From Flavobacterium sp. JAD_PAG50586_2 (GTDB lineage: Bacteria > Bacteroidota > Bacteroidia > Flavobacteriales > Flavobacteriaceae), in contig CP096136.1 in the NCBI GenBank assembly GCA_023213215.1, positions 806,001 to 870,000 on the forward strand: 64,000 nucleotides of DNA, written 5' to 3'. The position numbers and the translations under genes were made by a program. The notes beneath the pieces were generated by a model. It was not told the DNA's origin. It did no database searches and saw nothing but the letters and a program-made list of their open reading frames with translations. Positions 48,866 through 57,834 of this stretch are shown here, piece by piece; position 1 is the stretch's first letter; each line of letters begins with the position of its first letter.

Positions 48866-50034
48866 TTATTTTACCGCCGGTTTATAGTTTTGTTTGTCAA
48901 TAATCATCTTAGACAAAATTTCTCTCAGGATTTCCGAAGTACCTCCTCCAATTGGCCCTAAACGACTATCCCTAAACAAACGTGCTAACGGATACTCTTC
49001 CATATAACCATAACCTCCCAGCATTTGCAGACAGCTATAGATGGTTTCATCTGCAACCTTTGTCGATTTTAATTTGGCCATTGTAGCTTCTTTAACTACA
49101 TATTCTCCCTTATCTAATCTAGCGACAGCTGCATAATTGAATACTTTGCAATGTTCTACTTCCGTAGCATGATCAACCATCGTGTGCCTTAAAGCCTGAA
49201 ACTTATTGATTGTAGTTCCAAATGCTTCCCGTTGCGACATATAATCGATAGTGTATTCTATAGCATATTCAGCTCGTGCATGCGCATTGATTGCCATGAT
49301 TAATCGCTCTAAAGCGAAGTGTTGCATGATATATGGAAAACCTTTTCCTTCTTCTCCCATTAAATTTTCTTCAGGGATTTCAACATTATCAAAAGCTATT
49401 TCAGCCGTATCTGAAGCTCTCCAACCTAATTTATCCAACTTGGTTTTGGTAATTCCAGCTAAATTGGTATCCAGCAAAAACATGCTTATTCCTTTGTTCC
49501 CTAAATCCGGGCTTGTCTTTGCAGCCACTACATAATAGTCGGCATACACACCGTTTGTGATGAATGTTTTAGAACCGTTTATAACATATTTATTTCCTTT
49601 TTTTACAGCAGTTGTGCGCATTCCTGCAACATCACTACCACCAAAAGGTTCTGAGATACACATAGCGCCAATCTTATCCCCGGAAATACTCGGAGCTAAA
49701 TAGTCTTGCTTTATTCGTTCGTCACCTTCAGCATTCAAATGAGTCATTGCCAAATAAGCATGAGCCCACATTGCCGCAGCAAAACCGGAAGATTTTACTT
49801 TTTGAAGTTCCTCTAAGAATATAACGGTATAAAACAAATCCAAATTCAATCCGCCATAGGCCTCAGGATAAGCTATTCCAAAAAGCCCATATCTCCAAAC
49901 TTCTTCCATATAAATCGCTCAATTGTCCCCGTTTTTTCCCATTTTTCAATATGTGGCACTACTTCTATTTGGAGAAAATCTCTAAAACTTTTTCTAAATA
50001 ATTCGTGTTCCTCTGTGAAATATATTGAATTCAT
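48866..50034 (-). CDS. Acyl-CoA dehydrogenase, frame broken by one base
   Basis: A flavoenzyme that oxidises acyl-CoA to enoyl-CoA. The ATG at 50034 opens MNSIYFTEEHELFRKSFRDF. The frame then breaks in the AAA at 49912-49914 (plus strand). Adding one base gives ERFYMEEVWRYGLFGIAYPE and the rest, 389 residues, the normal family length. The middle domain has MCISEPFGGSDVAGM and the C-terminal helices have QMLGGYGYMEEYPLARLFRD then GPIGGGTSEILREI. In MCAD-type enzymes the catalytic Glu lies in the motif here reading GGGTSE, where it is Gly. The catalytic residue may lie elsewhere, as in the isovaleryl-CoA group. The substrate cannot be named. Confidence 0.9.
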
Positions 50035-50064
50035 ATAACTAAGCTATTTTTTTATGTCATTTTT

Positions 50065-50945
50065 TTAGAATTCCAAATATAGCGCAATTATTTCTATTTT
50101 GTCGACGGGAAAACCTTTAATTTTTGGCAGATCCTCAATCTTCAGATCTCCATTCATGGTTCTGTAAATGACTATATCTTTTGCCAATTGGTATCTAAAA
50201 AAGGAAATTGGGTTAACTCTTTGACTGAAGCATTATTAATGGCAATCTTTTTGGCATTTGCTGCAGACTTTACTGTAAAGGATGCTTTTAATTTCTCAAT
50301 AACTTCCGGAGACAAACCCCAAATATCATCCATTTGTTCCATAGAAACGAAGGCACCATATTTTTGCTTCTCGGTCAAAATCCTGTCGGAAATTTTATCG
50401 CCAATTCCGTATACCTTCATCAAATCTTCTTTGGAGGCTTCATTGATATTTAGTACAACAATCTTTTCCGGTTTCTGAAACTCCTTTTTGTCAAAGGATT
50501 TAAAGTTGTTCTTTTTGTTGTTTACCCAATCCGGGAATTTGAAATATGGAGAAATGGCTTTCAGTAAAGAATCTGAAACCTTGGTCACAGCCTGAAATTC
50601 GGCAGTAGAATTTACAAATTTATTTTGTTTCCTAAAGGCAAGCAAACGATCAATTTCGGAAACGGACATTCCGAGTTTGTAGCCTTTAAAGTCAGTAATG
50701 AAATTAGGATTGAAGGGATAAATAGTTAGCTTGTAATTTTTGCTTTCAAATTTTAAACTATCAATCATACTTTGATTCGCCATCCATTTTGATTCTTCGG
50801 GAGTATCACTTGCCAGGTTATTGAAATCATAGAAATAATATATTCCCTGAACGAAAACTATAATGAGGAAAAACAAGATGATTCCGATTCGCTGGCTTTT
50901 CGAATAACTTAAAATGGATTTTATGAAAGAATTGTCCTTTATCAT
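50065..50945 (-). CDS. Membrane-anchored helix-hairpin-helix (ComEA-like) protein, frame broken by one base
   Basis: About 293 residues after correction. An N-terminal transmembrane anchor (RIGIILFFLIIVFVQGIYYF) precedes a linker and three helix-hairpin-helix units. The units are NFITDFKGYKLGMSVSEIDRLLAF, NEASKEDLMKVYGIGDKISDRI with ILTEKQKYGAFVSMEQMDDI, and NNASVKELTQFPFLD. The frame breaks at 50188-50189. Adding one base gives DTKLAKDIVIYRTMNGDLKI and ends in ALYLEF at 50065. The fold binds DNA in ComEA competence proteins, but anchored multi-HhH proteins of this kind are widespread in Bacteroidota and have no proven role. A short gap (5 bases) follows the PspC gene. Confidence 0.85.
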
Positions 50946-50950
50946 ACGCT

Positions 50951-51178
50951 TTATAAATCAAAAACAGAGGTCCTTTTTCCGCGTATAAGATCTTTAAGTT
51001 TAATCCAGAAAGCCAGCGTCAGGTAAACGCCAAACCATAAACCAGCCGTTACAAAAGTGATGTAGATAAAAAACAGCCGTACATTGGATGCGCGCATTCC
51101 AAGCTTATCGGCCAAGCGTGAAGACACGTGGAAACCGTGTTTTTCAAAGAAGTATTTTAACTGGATTACCGGAGACAT
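50951..51178 (-). CDS. PspC-domain small membrane protein
   Basis: A 75-residue protein of the PspC family. The family start (SSRLADKLGMRASNVRLFFIY) is followed by one or two transmembrane segments (ITFVTAGLWFGVYLTLAFWI) and a basic tail. PspC is a membrane sensor of the phage-shock response in proteobacteria. The flavobacterial small versions have no assigned role. It lies between the DUF2851 gene (25 bases upstream) and the HhH gene (5 bases downstream), so the three are probably one operon. Confidence 0.87.
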   Translation of the reverse strand: MSPVIQLKYFFEKHGFHVSSRLADKLGMRASNVRLFFIYITFVTAGLWFGVYLTLAFWIKLKDLIRGKRTSVFDL

Positions 51179-51203
51179 TATTGTTTTGATTTAAAAATTA
51201 AAA

Positions 51204-52472
51204 TTACTCTTTTAAAAGCTGAATTCCAACTGCACATTGCAAACATTTGCGATGATTGCAGTATTCATTCTTTAATTGTAGTAACGATTGGCTTTCCAAG
51301 GCGTTCTTAGCTTTAATTCCAAAACCGGAAAACTTATCTATAATTACATTTTGCTCTGGTGCAATTTCACGCAGTAAATCCAACAACGATTCAGAAACTT
51401 CCTTTCCCTGGCTTTTAGCGTAAGTAAACTGAATCGGGACAATTGTATTTATAACGAGCAGATCAACAAACGATTTTGAAAGCTGTTTTTTCTTCTTCGG
51501 GCTTTCGTTGTCAAACTGATAATGTGTTAACCAATATTCAGAAATCGGAACTTCAAACAATTCGTATAGTTCTTTTTTAGTTTTGACTGCAATCAGTTTA
51601 GAAAACAAATTTTGTTCTTTTGAATACAGCATCGCGAGTTGTGCCAGCCTAATCGTTGGGAAATTATCAGGCCTATGCTTAAAAAACTGAACGGGTTCAA
51701 TTTGTATCTTCGTCAACTGATGCTTTTGCGAGATATATTCAAATCGGTTTACCAACTCTTTAGTATAATTATCCTGAACATCAACCGGAAACAAACCAGC
51801 GATTCCAAAAAACAGGCTTTCTAAATTTTCCACTTCAAAACTCTCTTTCCTGATCACTGTAAACGGAATCGATTTTGCAATCTTCAGAAAGGTTTCGCCA
51901 TTGGTATTTAATCCAAAATTCTTTGCCAACATACAAAACAGAACGGCTTCCCAATCATTCTCAGTTTCGAGTAAAAGCTGTTCCATCGAAATTCCTTTTC
52001 GTTCCAACCGCTCAAAAAACAATCGTTCCTGCCAATGCAGCAAAACAAAATCATCAATTGACGCAATTTGATTTTCACAATAAATCCATGACTTCTGAGA
52101 ACTCAGTGAATTATAACTTTCCAAAACGTATTTCGAAACATATTGTTTAAGCTCCAATGCCGGAATTTCAGAATTGTCTTTCCTGAAAATTGGCGAATCG
52201 TGTTCCCATACAACATGCAGGATAACATTATCATAATTCGGATCTTTCTCATGATGATGCAGGTACCAATCGGAGGATCTTAAATGGATTTCAATATTTC
52301 CTGCCCATTTTTGATTGTCAATCGTAATCTGAGCATTAAAAAAATCAGGTCCTGATTGTTGCAGATAATCTCCGCAATTACTAATCGTAAGTGAATCTCC
52401 TGCAACAGTTGTTAGGCTGGAAAATTCAAACTTCTTATATTGCCATACATAATGAAGAAAATCTTCTTTCAC
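51204..52472 (-). CDS. DUF2851 family protein
   Basis: A 422-residue cytoplasmic protein of the DUF2851 family. The N-terminal core reads DFLHYVWQYKKFE, QSGPDFFNAQITIDNQKWAG, NIEIHLRSSDWYLHHH and NVILHVVWEHD, a pattern that resembles a nuclease-like fold with conserved acidic and His residues. I state this only as a possibility. The C-terminus carries CNHRKCLQCAVG, a Cys cluster that could bind metal. It heads a likely operon with the PspC and HhH genes. The function is unknown. Confidence 0.88.
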   Translation of the reverse strand: MKEDFLHYVWQYKKFEFSSLTTVAGDSLTISNCGDYLQQSGPDFFNAQITIDNQKWAGNIEIHLRSSDWYLHHHEKDPNYDNVILHVVWEHDSPIFRKDNSEIPALELKQYVSKYVLESYNSLSSQKSWIYCENQIASIDDFVLLHWQERLFFERLERKGISMEQLLLETENDWEAVLFCMLAKNFGLNTNGETFLKIAKSIPFTVIRKESFEVENLESLFFGIAGLFPVDVQDNYTKELVNRFEYISQKHQLTKIQIEPVQFFKHRPDNFPTIRLAQLAMLYSKEQNLFSKLIAVKTKKELYELFEVPISEYWLTHYQFDNESPKKKKQLSKSFVDLLVINTIVPIQFTYAKSQGKEVSESLLDLLREIAPEQNVIIDKFSGFGIKAKNALESQSLLQLKNEYCNHRKCLQCAVGIQLLKE

Positions 52473-52528
52473 GATTTCTAATTTTCATCTAAAGTAAGAA
52501 AATTACTTTTATAATCATCATTTTTGTA

Positions 52529-54178
52529 ATGAAAAAATTACTTTTATTAGTTTTATTGACTGTTTATGGAAATTCATTTTCCCAATATTACAAAATCACT
52601 TACCTAAAAAGCTCTAATGGCGCTTTGCTGGAAAATCAGGATCCGGTTTGGGTATTCACTAATTTTCAGCATACACATATAACTTCAGAATCTATTGTAA
52701 ATAAAAAATCTTCATTCCCTTTCGAACAAACTTTGATTTTCAGGGATATAAATTCTTTTTTCCAAATAGCCAGTTTGAGTGAAAAAAGAATGATCAGCAC
52801 AAAAGATAGTGTTTCATTGGCCAAACAAACTTTTGAAATGTTACCCGAAACAAAGACTATTCTGGGATACCAATGCAAAAAAGCCAAAACCATCATCAAC
52901 TCAAATACCATTGAACTTTGGTATACTGACGATTTGAAAGTAAAAGGAGCTCCGACAGTTTTAGGACAAAATTTAGGATTGGTCTTGGAAATGGTACGCA
53001 ATGGAAACTTTGCAATTACCGCAACGAAAATTGAAAAGGTGAAATTATTCCCATCAATATCGCAATGGAACAAACCAATTGATCCACTTACCTATAAGGA
53101 CTTATTATGGAAAAGCCGCTTCACTACGATCGAAGTTTTCAAAGACCAAATCATTAACTTTTCTGACCAATCAAAATCGAATGATAGTATATTGCGGTTT
53201 GCCAATGGAACCATTGCCGTTAGAAAAGTAAAGTTACCTGAGATAAAAGTTGGCAGCCAGATTTTCGTTGATGTTACCGAACAATCCAACGGAGATGCCT
53301 ACGATAGGACAGGATCGCTTTTTATTATCCCTACCAGTAAAACAAAATCGTTTATGGATGGTTTGAAAGATGGTGCCAAAACTCTACCGATTTACAATAA
53401 CGGTAACGGCAAGGAATACCAAGGCGTGGTTGCTACAGAAGACTATAATCCAGTAGTGGAATTGATGCGTTTCTTTACGCCATTTGGCGTCAAGCAATAC
53501 AATACGCTTCAGCTGAAAGACAAAACCTGGGCAGAAAATGTTTTGTACCGTCAGGATGTTTCTGATTTGAGGAGTTTATTAAGCAACCAGGAAGTGTGGA
53601 TTGGCATCAACATTGGGAATTATGACAAAGGTGGTCATAAGGTTTCAGCGAGCATCACTATCCATGATGAAGAAGATAGCAAAGCTAATCCAACGCAAAT
53701 ATTTCCTCTTTTCTGCACCAACAATATTATGGAAATGGCTGGACAGGAATATGGGACTATGTTCAACTCAGAAAAAGGTTTGGAAGTTACTTTTAAATTA
53801 GACAAACCACTGAAAAACTGTAAGCTTCGTTATATTACAACCGGTCACGGTGGCTGGGGAGAAGGCGATGAGTTTGTACCTAAAAAGAACACAATCTTTC
53901 TTGACGGAAAGGAAGCATTCAGTTTTACACCGTGGCGCCAGGATTGTGGTTCTTATAGATTATCAAATCCGGCATCCGGGAATTTTCCTAACGGATTGTC
54001 TTCCTCGGATTACAGCCGATCAAACTGGTGTCCCGGAACGGTTACGAATCCAATGTTTATTGATTTAGGTAAGTTAGAACCTGGAAATCATTCGATACAA
54101 ATTAAAATCCCGCAAGGCTTACCCGAAGGCAGCAGTTTCAGTTCGTGGAATGTTTCGGGAGTTTTGATAGGAGAATAG
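52529..54178 (+). CDS. PNGase F-like enzyme with an N-terminal GLPGLI-like domain
   Basis: A 549-residue exported protein. Signal peptide MKKLLLLVLLTVYGNSFSQ. Residues 20-170 look like the GLPGLI family (ILGYQCKKAKT, IELWYTDDLKVKGAP, GLVLEM). From ~225 the two-domain PNGase F architecture follows. DAYDRTGSLFI matches the WDRYANVYV block of Elizabethkingia PNGase F and includes Asp259, corresponding to its catalytic Asp60. RFFTPFGV and DVSDLRSLLS match further on. In the second domain GEGDEFVPKKNTIFLDG includes Glu448, corresponding to Glu206. The match to Glu118 is unclear (the TETW segment reads differently). By family it would remove N-glycans from glycoproteins outside the cytoplasm. Activity is not proven. 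It is divergent from DUF2851 and probably a single gene. Confidence 0.83.
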   Translation: MKKLLLLVLLTVYGNSFSQYYKITYLKSSNGALLENQDPVWVFTNFQHTHITSESIVNKKSSFPFEQTLIFRDINSFFQIASLSEKRMISTKDSVSLAKQTFEMLPETKTILGYQCKKAKTIINSNTIELWYTDDLKVKGAPTVLGQNLGLVLEMVRNGNFAITATKIEKVKLFPSISQWNKPIDPLTYKDLLWKSRFTTIEVFKDQIINFSDQSKSNDSILRFANGTIAVRKVKLPEIKVGSQIFVDVTEQSNGDAYDRTGSLFIIPTSKTKSFMDGLKDGAKTLPIYNNGNGKEYQGVVATEDYNPVVELMRFFTPFGVKQYNTLQLKDKTWAENVLYRQDVSDLRSLLSNQEVWIGINIGNYDKGGHKVSASITIHDEEDSKANPTQIFPLFCTNNIMEMAGQEYGTMFNSEKGLEVTFKLDKPLKNCKLRYITTGHGGWGEGDEFVPKKNTIFLDGKEAFSFTPWRQDCGSYRLSNPASGNFPNGLSSSDYSRSNWCPGTVTNPMFIDLGKLEPGNHSIQIKIPQGLPEGSSFSSWNVSGVLIGE

Positions 54179-54217
54179 ATAAAAGAAAAAAGAGCCAAGA
54201 AAAAAGACTTTAAAATC

Positions 54218-54252
54218 TTGCTTCCTGCCTCTTGCCTCTTGCCTCTTGCTTC
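54218..54252. repeat. Short 7-bp tandem repeat in the PNGase F-cbs spacer
   Basis: Three full TTGCCTC units with partial copies at both ends lie between the convergent genes, within an A/G-rich then C/T-rich stretch. No hairpin with a T tail is clear, so I do not call it a terminator. Confidence 0.7.
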
Positions 54253-54261
54253 TAAAAAGAT

Positions 54262-55623
54262 TTACTTAATAGAACTAATAATATCGTGCTTGGTAATGAT
54301 ATGATGCTTTCCGTTACCCAAATCAACCAAAACCGCCTGATTGTCTTTGTTGATTAGCTTAGAAATTTCGTCTATTGGTGTATTTGCCTGAACGATTGGA
54401 TAAGGCTTGCCCATGATTTCACGAATTGGCTTTTCAGCAATATCATGATTTTCCACATAGCTTCTGAACAAATCGGTTTCGTCTAGGCTTCCAACAAAAC
54501 CCGTGGTATCAATCACCGGAATTTGTGAGATATTGTATTTTTTCAAACGTTCGATGGCATGGGAAACCAATTCCTCTGTACGTACGATTACCAATGGTTT
54601 GTCTTTGTGGTCTTTGATAACGTCTTCCGCTTTTGTGATTTCTTCGTCCAGGAATCCTCTTTCACGCATCCAGTCGTCATTGAACATTTTACCTACATAA
54701 CGGCTTCCTGAATCGTGGAATAAAACCACAACCACATCTTCCGGTTTGAAATGTTCCTTTAACTGAAATAATCCTTTTAAGCAGGCTCCAGCTGAATTTC
54801 CAACAAAGATTCCTTCTTCTAAGGCGATTCTCCTGGTGTAAACTGCTGCATCTTTATCGGTTACTTTTGTGAAACCATCAATAACGGAAAAGTCTACATT
54901 CTTTGGCAGGATGTCTTCGCCAATTCCTTCTGTGATGTACGAGTAGATTTCGTTTTCATCAAAAATTCCGGTTTCGTGGTATTTTTTGAAAACAGACCCA
55001 TACGTATCGATTCCCCAAATTTTGATATTTGGATTTTTCTCTTTTAGGTATTTTCCAATTCCGGAAATGGTTCCACCTGTTCCTACTCCAACTACGAAAT
55101 GCGTGATTTTACCATCAGTCTGTTCCCAGATTTCCGGACCAGTCTGCTCGTAATGAGCCTGGGCGTTGGATGGATTGTCGTATTGATTTACGTACCAGGA
55201 ATTTGGGATTTCCGTGCTCAGTCTTTTTGAAACCGAATAGTACGAACGAGGATCTGTTGGCTCAACGTCTGTTGGGCAAACAACAACCTTTGCACCTACT
55301 GCACGAAGGATATCCATTTTTTCTTTGGATTGCTTGTCAGTAATTACAAAAATACATTTGTATCCTTTTATAATTGCGGCAAGAGCCAATCCCATTCCGG
55401 TATTTCCTGAAGTTCCTTCGATGATTGTTCCTCCGGGCTTCAATCTTCCGTCGGCTTCCGCATCTTCTACCATCTTAAGGGCCATCCTGTCTTTGGTAGA
55501 ATTACCAGGGTTGAAAGTTTCTACTTTGGCCAAAACCAAAGCATCGATTCCTTCTACTATTTTGTTAAGTTTTACTAATGGAGTGTTTCCAATAGTACCT
55601 AATATATTTTCTGCGTATTTCAT
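54262..55623 (-). CDS. cbs: Cystathionine beta-synthase (PLP enzyme with CBS domains)
   Basis: 453 residues from the ATG at 55623. An in-frame upstream ATG at 55674 overlaps the promoter and adds residues that do not fit the family. The catalytic part has the PLP lysine, Lys44, in NPGNSTKDR, and the phosphate cup in TSGNTG and GVGTGGTISG. The last ~110 residues are two CBS motifs (KKYNISQIPVIDTTGFVGSLDE and ANTPIDEISKLI). The enzyme condenses serine and homocysteine to cystathionine. A cysteine-synthase role cannot be excluded, because both reactions occur in this fold. A good promoter lies 50 bases upstream, and it is a single gene. Confidence 0.92.
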   Translation of the reverse strand: MKYAENILGTIGNTPLVKLNKIVEGIDALVLAKVETFNPGNSTKDRMALKMVEDAEADGRLKPGGTIIEGTSGNTGMGLALAAIIKGYKCIFVITDKQSKEKMDILRAVGAKVVVCPTDVEPTDPRSYYSVSKRLSTEIPNSWYVNQYDNPSNAQAHYEQTGPEIWEQTDGKITHFVVGVGTGGTISGIGKYLKEKNPNIKIWGIDTYGSVFKKYHETGIFDENEIYSYITEGIGEDILPKNVDFSVIDGFTKVTDKDAAVYTRRIALEEGIFVGNSAGACLKGLFQLKEHFKPEDVVVVLFHDSGSRYVGKMFNDDWMRERGFLDEEITKAEDVIKDHKDKPLVIVRTEELVSHAIERLKKYNISQIPVIDTTGFVGSLDETDLFRSYVENHDIAEKPIREIMGKPYPIVQANTPIDEISKLINKDNQAVLVDLGNGKHHIITKHDIISSIK

Positions 55624-55671
55624 TTTTATTAGTTCCGAGTTTTGAGTTCGGGTTTCGGGTTTGATATTGTA

Positions 55672-55702
55672 CAAATGTAATGTTATTTAAAATGTTTCCA
55701 AA
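55672..55702 (-). promoter_or_regulatory. Bacteroidota-type promoter of cbs
   Basis: On the minus strand TTTG (55699-55702), then 19 bases, then TACATTTG (55672-55679). Both parts match the consensus TTTG-N19-TAnnTTTG with the usual spacing, 49 bases before the cbs ATG. It is the best promoter in the window. Confidence 0.75.
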
Positions 55703-55805
55703 AATTCAAATGGTTAATTAACTAACCCTGATGGGAGAGTTTGCCATGCAAACCGGACAGCAGGAATTACGACAACTGAAAAAGCCCAAGCCTTTCGTTC
55801 CTGAA

Positions 55806-57737
55806 TTATTGAAAGAAATTCCAAACCAAACCAAATCGAATCATGAAGTCACGATACGGATAGTTGGGTGCTGTGTAGAAATTGTTTCCTGTTATTTTAG
55901 AATTTAAGTGTTCTAATTTAAAGAAGATTCGGGTTTGGCGGATTCTGGCATTTACAAAAAAATCGAGCATCGGGAAATCGCCTACCTTTTTTTCGTTTTG
56001 TACAAAAGCTTCCACTGTTACCGGATTGTAATCGTTTATGTAATATTTGGTAAAGTAATTAAAAGTAAAACCCGTTTGCAGGTACAATGCCTTTTTGAAC
56101 AGGTAATCGGTATAATACAAAGAGTTTCTGGTTACAATCTGCGGCACGTTTAAGATGTCTTCTTCCTGGTCAACCTGTTGATAAAGAATTGTATTATCTA
56201 AGGCTAATTTCCACCATTTGAACTCGCGGCTCACTTTTACCGACAGGTAATTAATGGTTTTATCATATTGTTTTGGCGAGATAATTTGTTGCTGCGGATC
56301 AGTGGCATCGTTGCTGAAAAATAAATGATCTCTGATAGAACTCACCTGTATTGCCGCATCAAACCATTGCGTTTTGGCAGTGGCTTCGATGTTGTTAATT
56401 TTCTCATTTTTGAAATCGTTGTACCAATTATAGCCTACATAGCTGCTTTGGTAAAGATTATAGATGTGATCCGGAATCTTATTAATCATTTGGTATTGAA
56501 AGACAAACTGGTTTTTATCATTGAGTTTGTAATTCAGTTTCGCATCTAGGTTTGACATGGGTTGGTTGGAAATCGAATTGGAGTAGGAAAAAATCCCGTT
56601 CCATTTGTTTTTCCTGTATTCGTATTGTCCGCCAACGGTGTAAATTTCATCACTTAGTGAGCTTGGAATAACGCCAGAATCTAAAACCAATATTCTGTTA
56701 TAGTAATAATTAAATCTAAAATCTTCAGCAAAGAACTGGAATTTTCCGAGCAGTGAATTCTCATAAATAACGCCACCTTTATTATACATACGGTTATAGC
56801 GGGTATGATCGTTAATATTTGCTGTTAGATACGAATCTCCAAATCGTTTTACATTTTCATCTTCTCCAACGGTGGAAAGTACAGTTTGCTGATTGTACTC
56901 AAAAAACTTAGTCTCATAGTTAAACTGATGGGTAAGGTATAGATTGTTATCGCCTTTCTTACTGTTGATCCTGAAATTATGATCGAAGAAAGTTCTTTTT
57001 CCTTTCATAAAGGACTTTGCGTCTTTTAAATAGACTTCAAGCCTTGCTCTGTTTGAGAAAGCTCCGTTCTCACTTTCAAAATCCTCTGTAGTTGTAATTC
57101 CGCCATTTTCTCCATTCAGGAAATCCTGTCCGGTAAAATGAAAGTTTAGGAAATATCTTTTGTTCAATGTATTGTAACTCGTAGTAAACCTGAAATTTCC
57201 TGTACTCGAAAGTTGATTGATGTATTTTCCCAGAGAACGCAATCCTTTAAAGGCAACAGAAATATTGAATCGCTCAGAGGTATTGACCGTGATAAAGGCA
57301 TCGAGTGACTGTCCTTGTTCCATTACGGTTTTAAAATACAGCTCGGTAATTGGTGTAGCGACTGAATAATATTTAATATCATTAACTCCTAAATAATTGA
57401 ATTGTTTGCCAGAGAAACCAATTTCGGGAAAAGAGGTAAAGTTTTTTTGTCCAAAATCGAGGACTGCATAGGTTTGACCTTCATTGGCAAAAGGAAGAAG
57501 TCCAAAAATATCTTTGCGTAAGTAGTTGTATTCGTATTCTTTTTTTATCGTCAGTGATGTATCTACATAAGTGGTATCCTTTTGTAGTGTAATAATCCTG
57601 TATTGGTTAAAAGCTGCTTTGGGCGCTTTCTTTGGAGCTTCTTTTTTCGCATTACCATTTGGCAATTCCTCATTTTTAACTTGAGAAAAACCTAGAGAGA
57701 AGTGCAATAAAAGCAATAGCATTAATAAGTATTTCAT
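55806..57737 (-). CDS. Putative outer-membrane porin (Porin_10-like)
   Basis: A 643-residue beta-barrel protein. The ATG at 57737 gives the signal peptide MKYLLMLLLLLHFSLGFSQ. An earlier ATG at 57788 is less likely. A short basic linker (KKEAPKKAPK) and an N-terminal plug-like part (TSFPEIGFSGKQFNYLGVND) precede many alternating aromatic strands (NYYYNRILVL, YNWYNDFKNEKI, TGFTFNYFTKYYI). It ends in the aromatic FGLVWNFFQ, the usual C-terminal signal for outer-membrane assembly. The substrate is not inferable. It matches the putative porin family widespread in Bacteroidota. Confidence 0.87.
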   Translation of the reverse strand: MKYLLMLLLLLHFSLGFSQVKNEELPNGNAKKEAPKKAPKAAFNQYRIITLQKDTTYVDTSLTIKKEYEYNYLRKDIFGLLPFANEGQTYAVLDFGQKNFTSFPEIGFSGKQFNYLGVNDIKYYSVATPITELYFKTVMEQGQSLDAFITVNTSERFNISVAFKGLRSLGKYINQLSSTGNFRFTTSYNTLNKRYFLNFHFTGQDFLNGENGGITTTEDFESENGAFSNRARLEVYLKDAKSFMKGKRTFFDHNFRINSKKGDNNLYLTHQFNYETKFFEYNQQTVLSTVGEDENVKRFGDSYLTANINDHTRYNRMYNKGGVIYENSLLGKFQFFAEDFRFNYYYNRILVLDSGVIPSSLSDEIYTVGGQYEYRKNKWNGIFSYSNSISNQPMSNLDAKLNYKLNDKNQFVFQYQMINKIPDHIYNLYQSSYVGYNWYNDFKNEKINNIEATAKTQWFDAAIQVSSIRDHLFFSNDATDPQQQIISPKQYDKTINYLSVKVSREFKWWKLALDNTILYQQVDQEEDILNVPQIVTRNSLYYTDYLFKKALYLQTGFTFNYFTKYYINDYNPVTVEAFVQNEKKVGDFPMLDFFVNARIRQTRIFFKLEHLNSKITGNNFYTAPNYPYRDFMIRFGLVWNFFQ

Positions 57738-57754
57738 CTTAAAATATTTCGAAG

Positions 57755-57762
57755 CAAAAATA
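57755..57762 (-). promoter_or_regulatory. Candidate -7 element for the porin gene
   Basis: TATTTTTG on the minus strand matches TAnnTTTG and lies 17 bases before the ATG at 57737, supporting this start. No TTTG at the -33 spacing is clear. Confidence 0.5.
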
Positions 57763-57788
57763 CATAAAACAATCTGTAATAAAATCAT

Positions 57789-57814
57789 AAAAAAACCACC
57801 ATGAAGGTGGTTTT
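57789..57814 (-). terminator. Terminator of the subtilisin-like protease gene
   Basis: An AAACCACC/GGTGGTTT stem with a five-base loop is followed by seven T on the minus strand. It lies about 20 bases after the protease stop. Confidence 0.88.
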
Positions 57815-57834
57815 AATAAGAATGTGAATTAAAA

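Noticed and set aside
55730..55900. Small plus-strand gene at the 3' end of the porin
   Set aside because: It overlaps the porin in antisense and has no signal, family or promoter. The porin end is well defined by its aromatic C-terminus.
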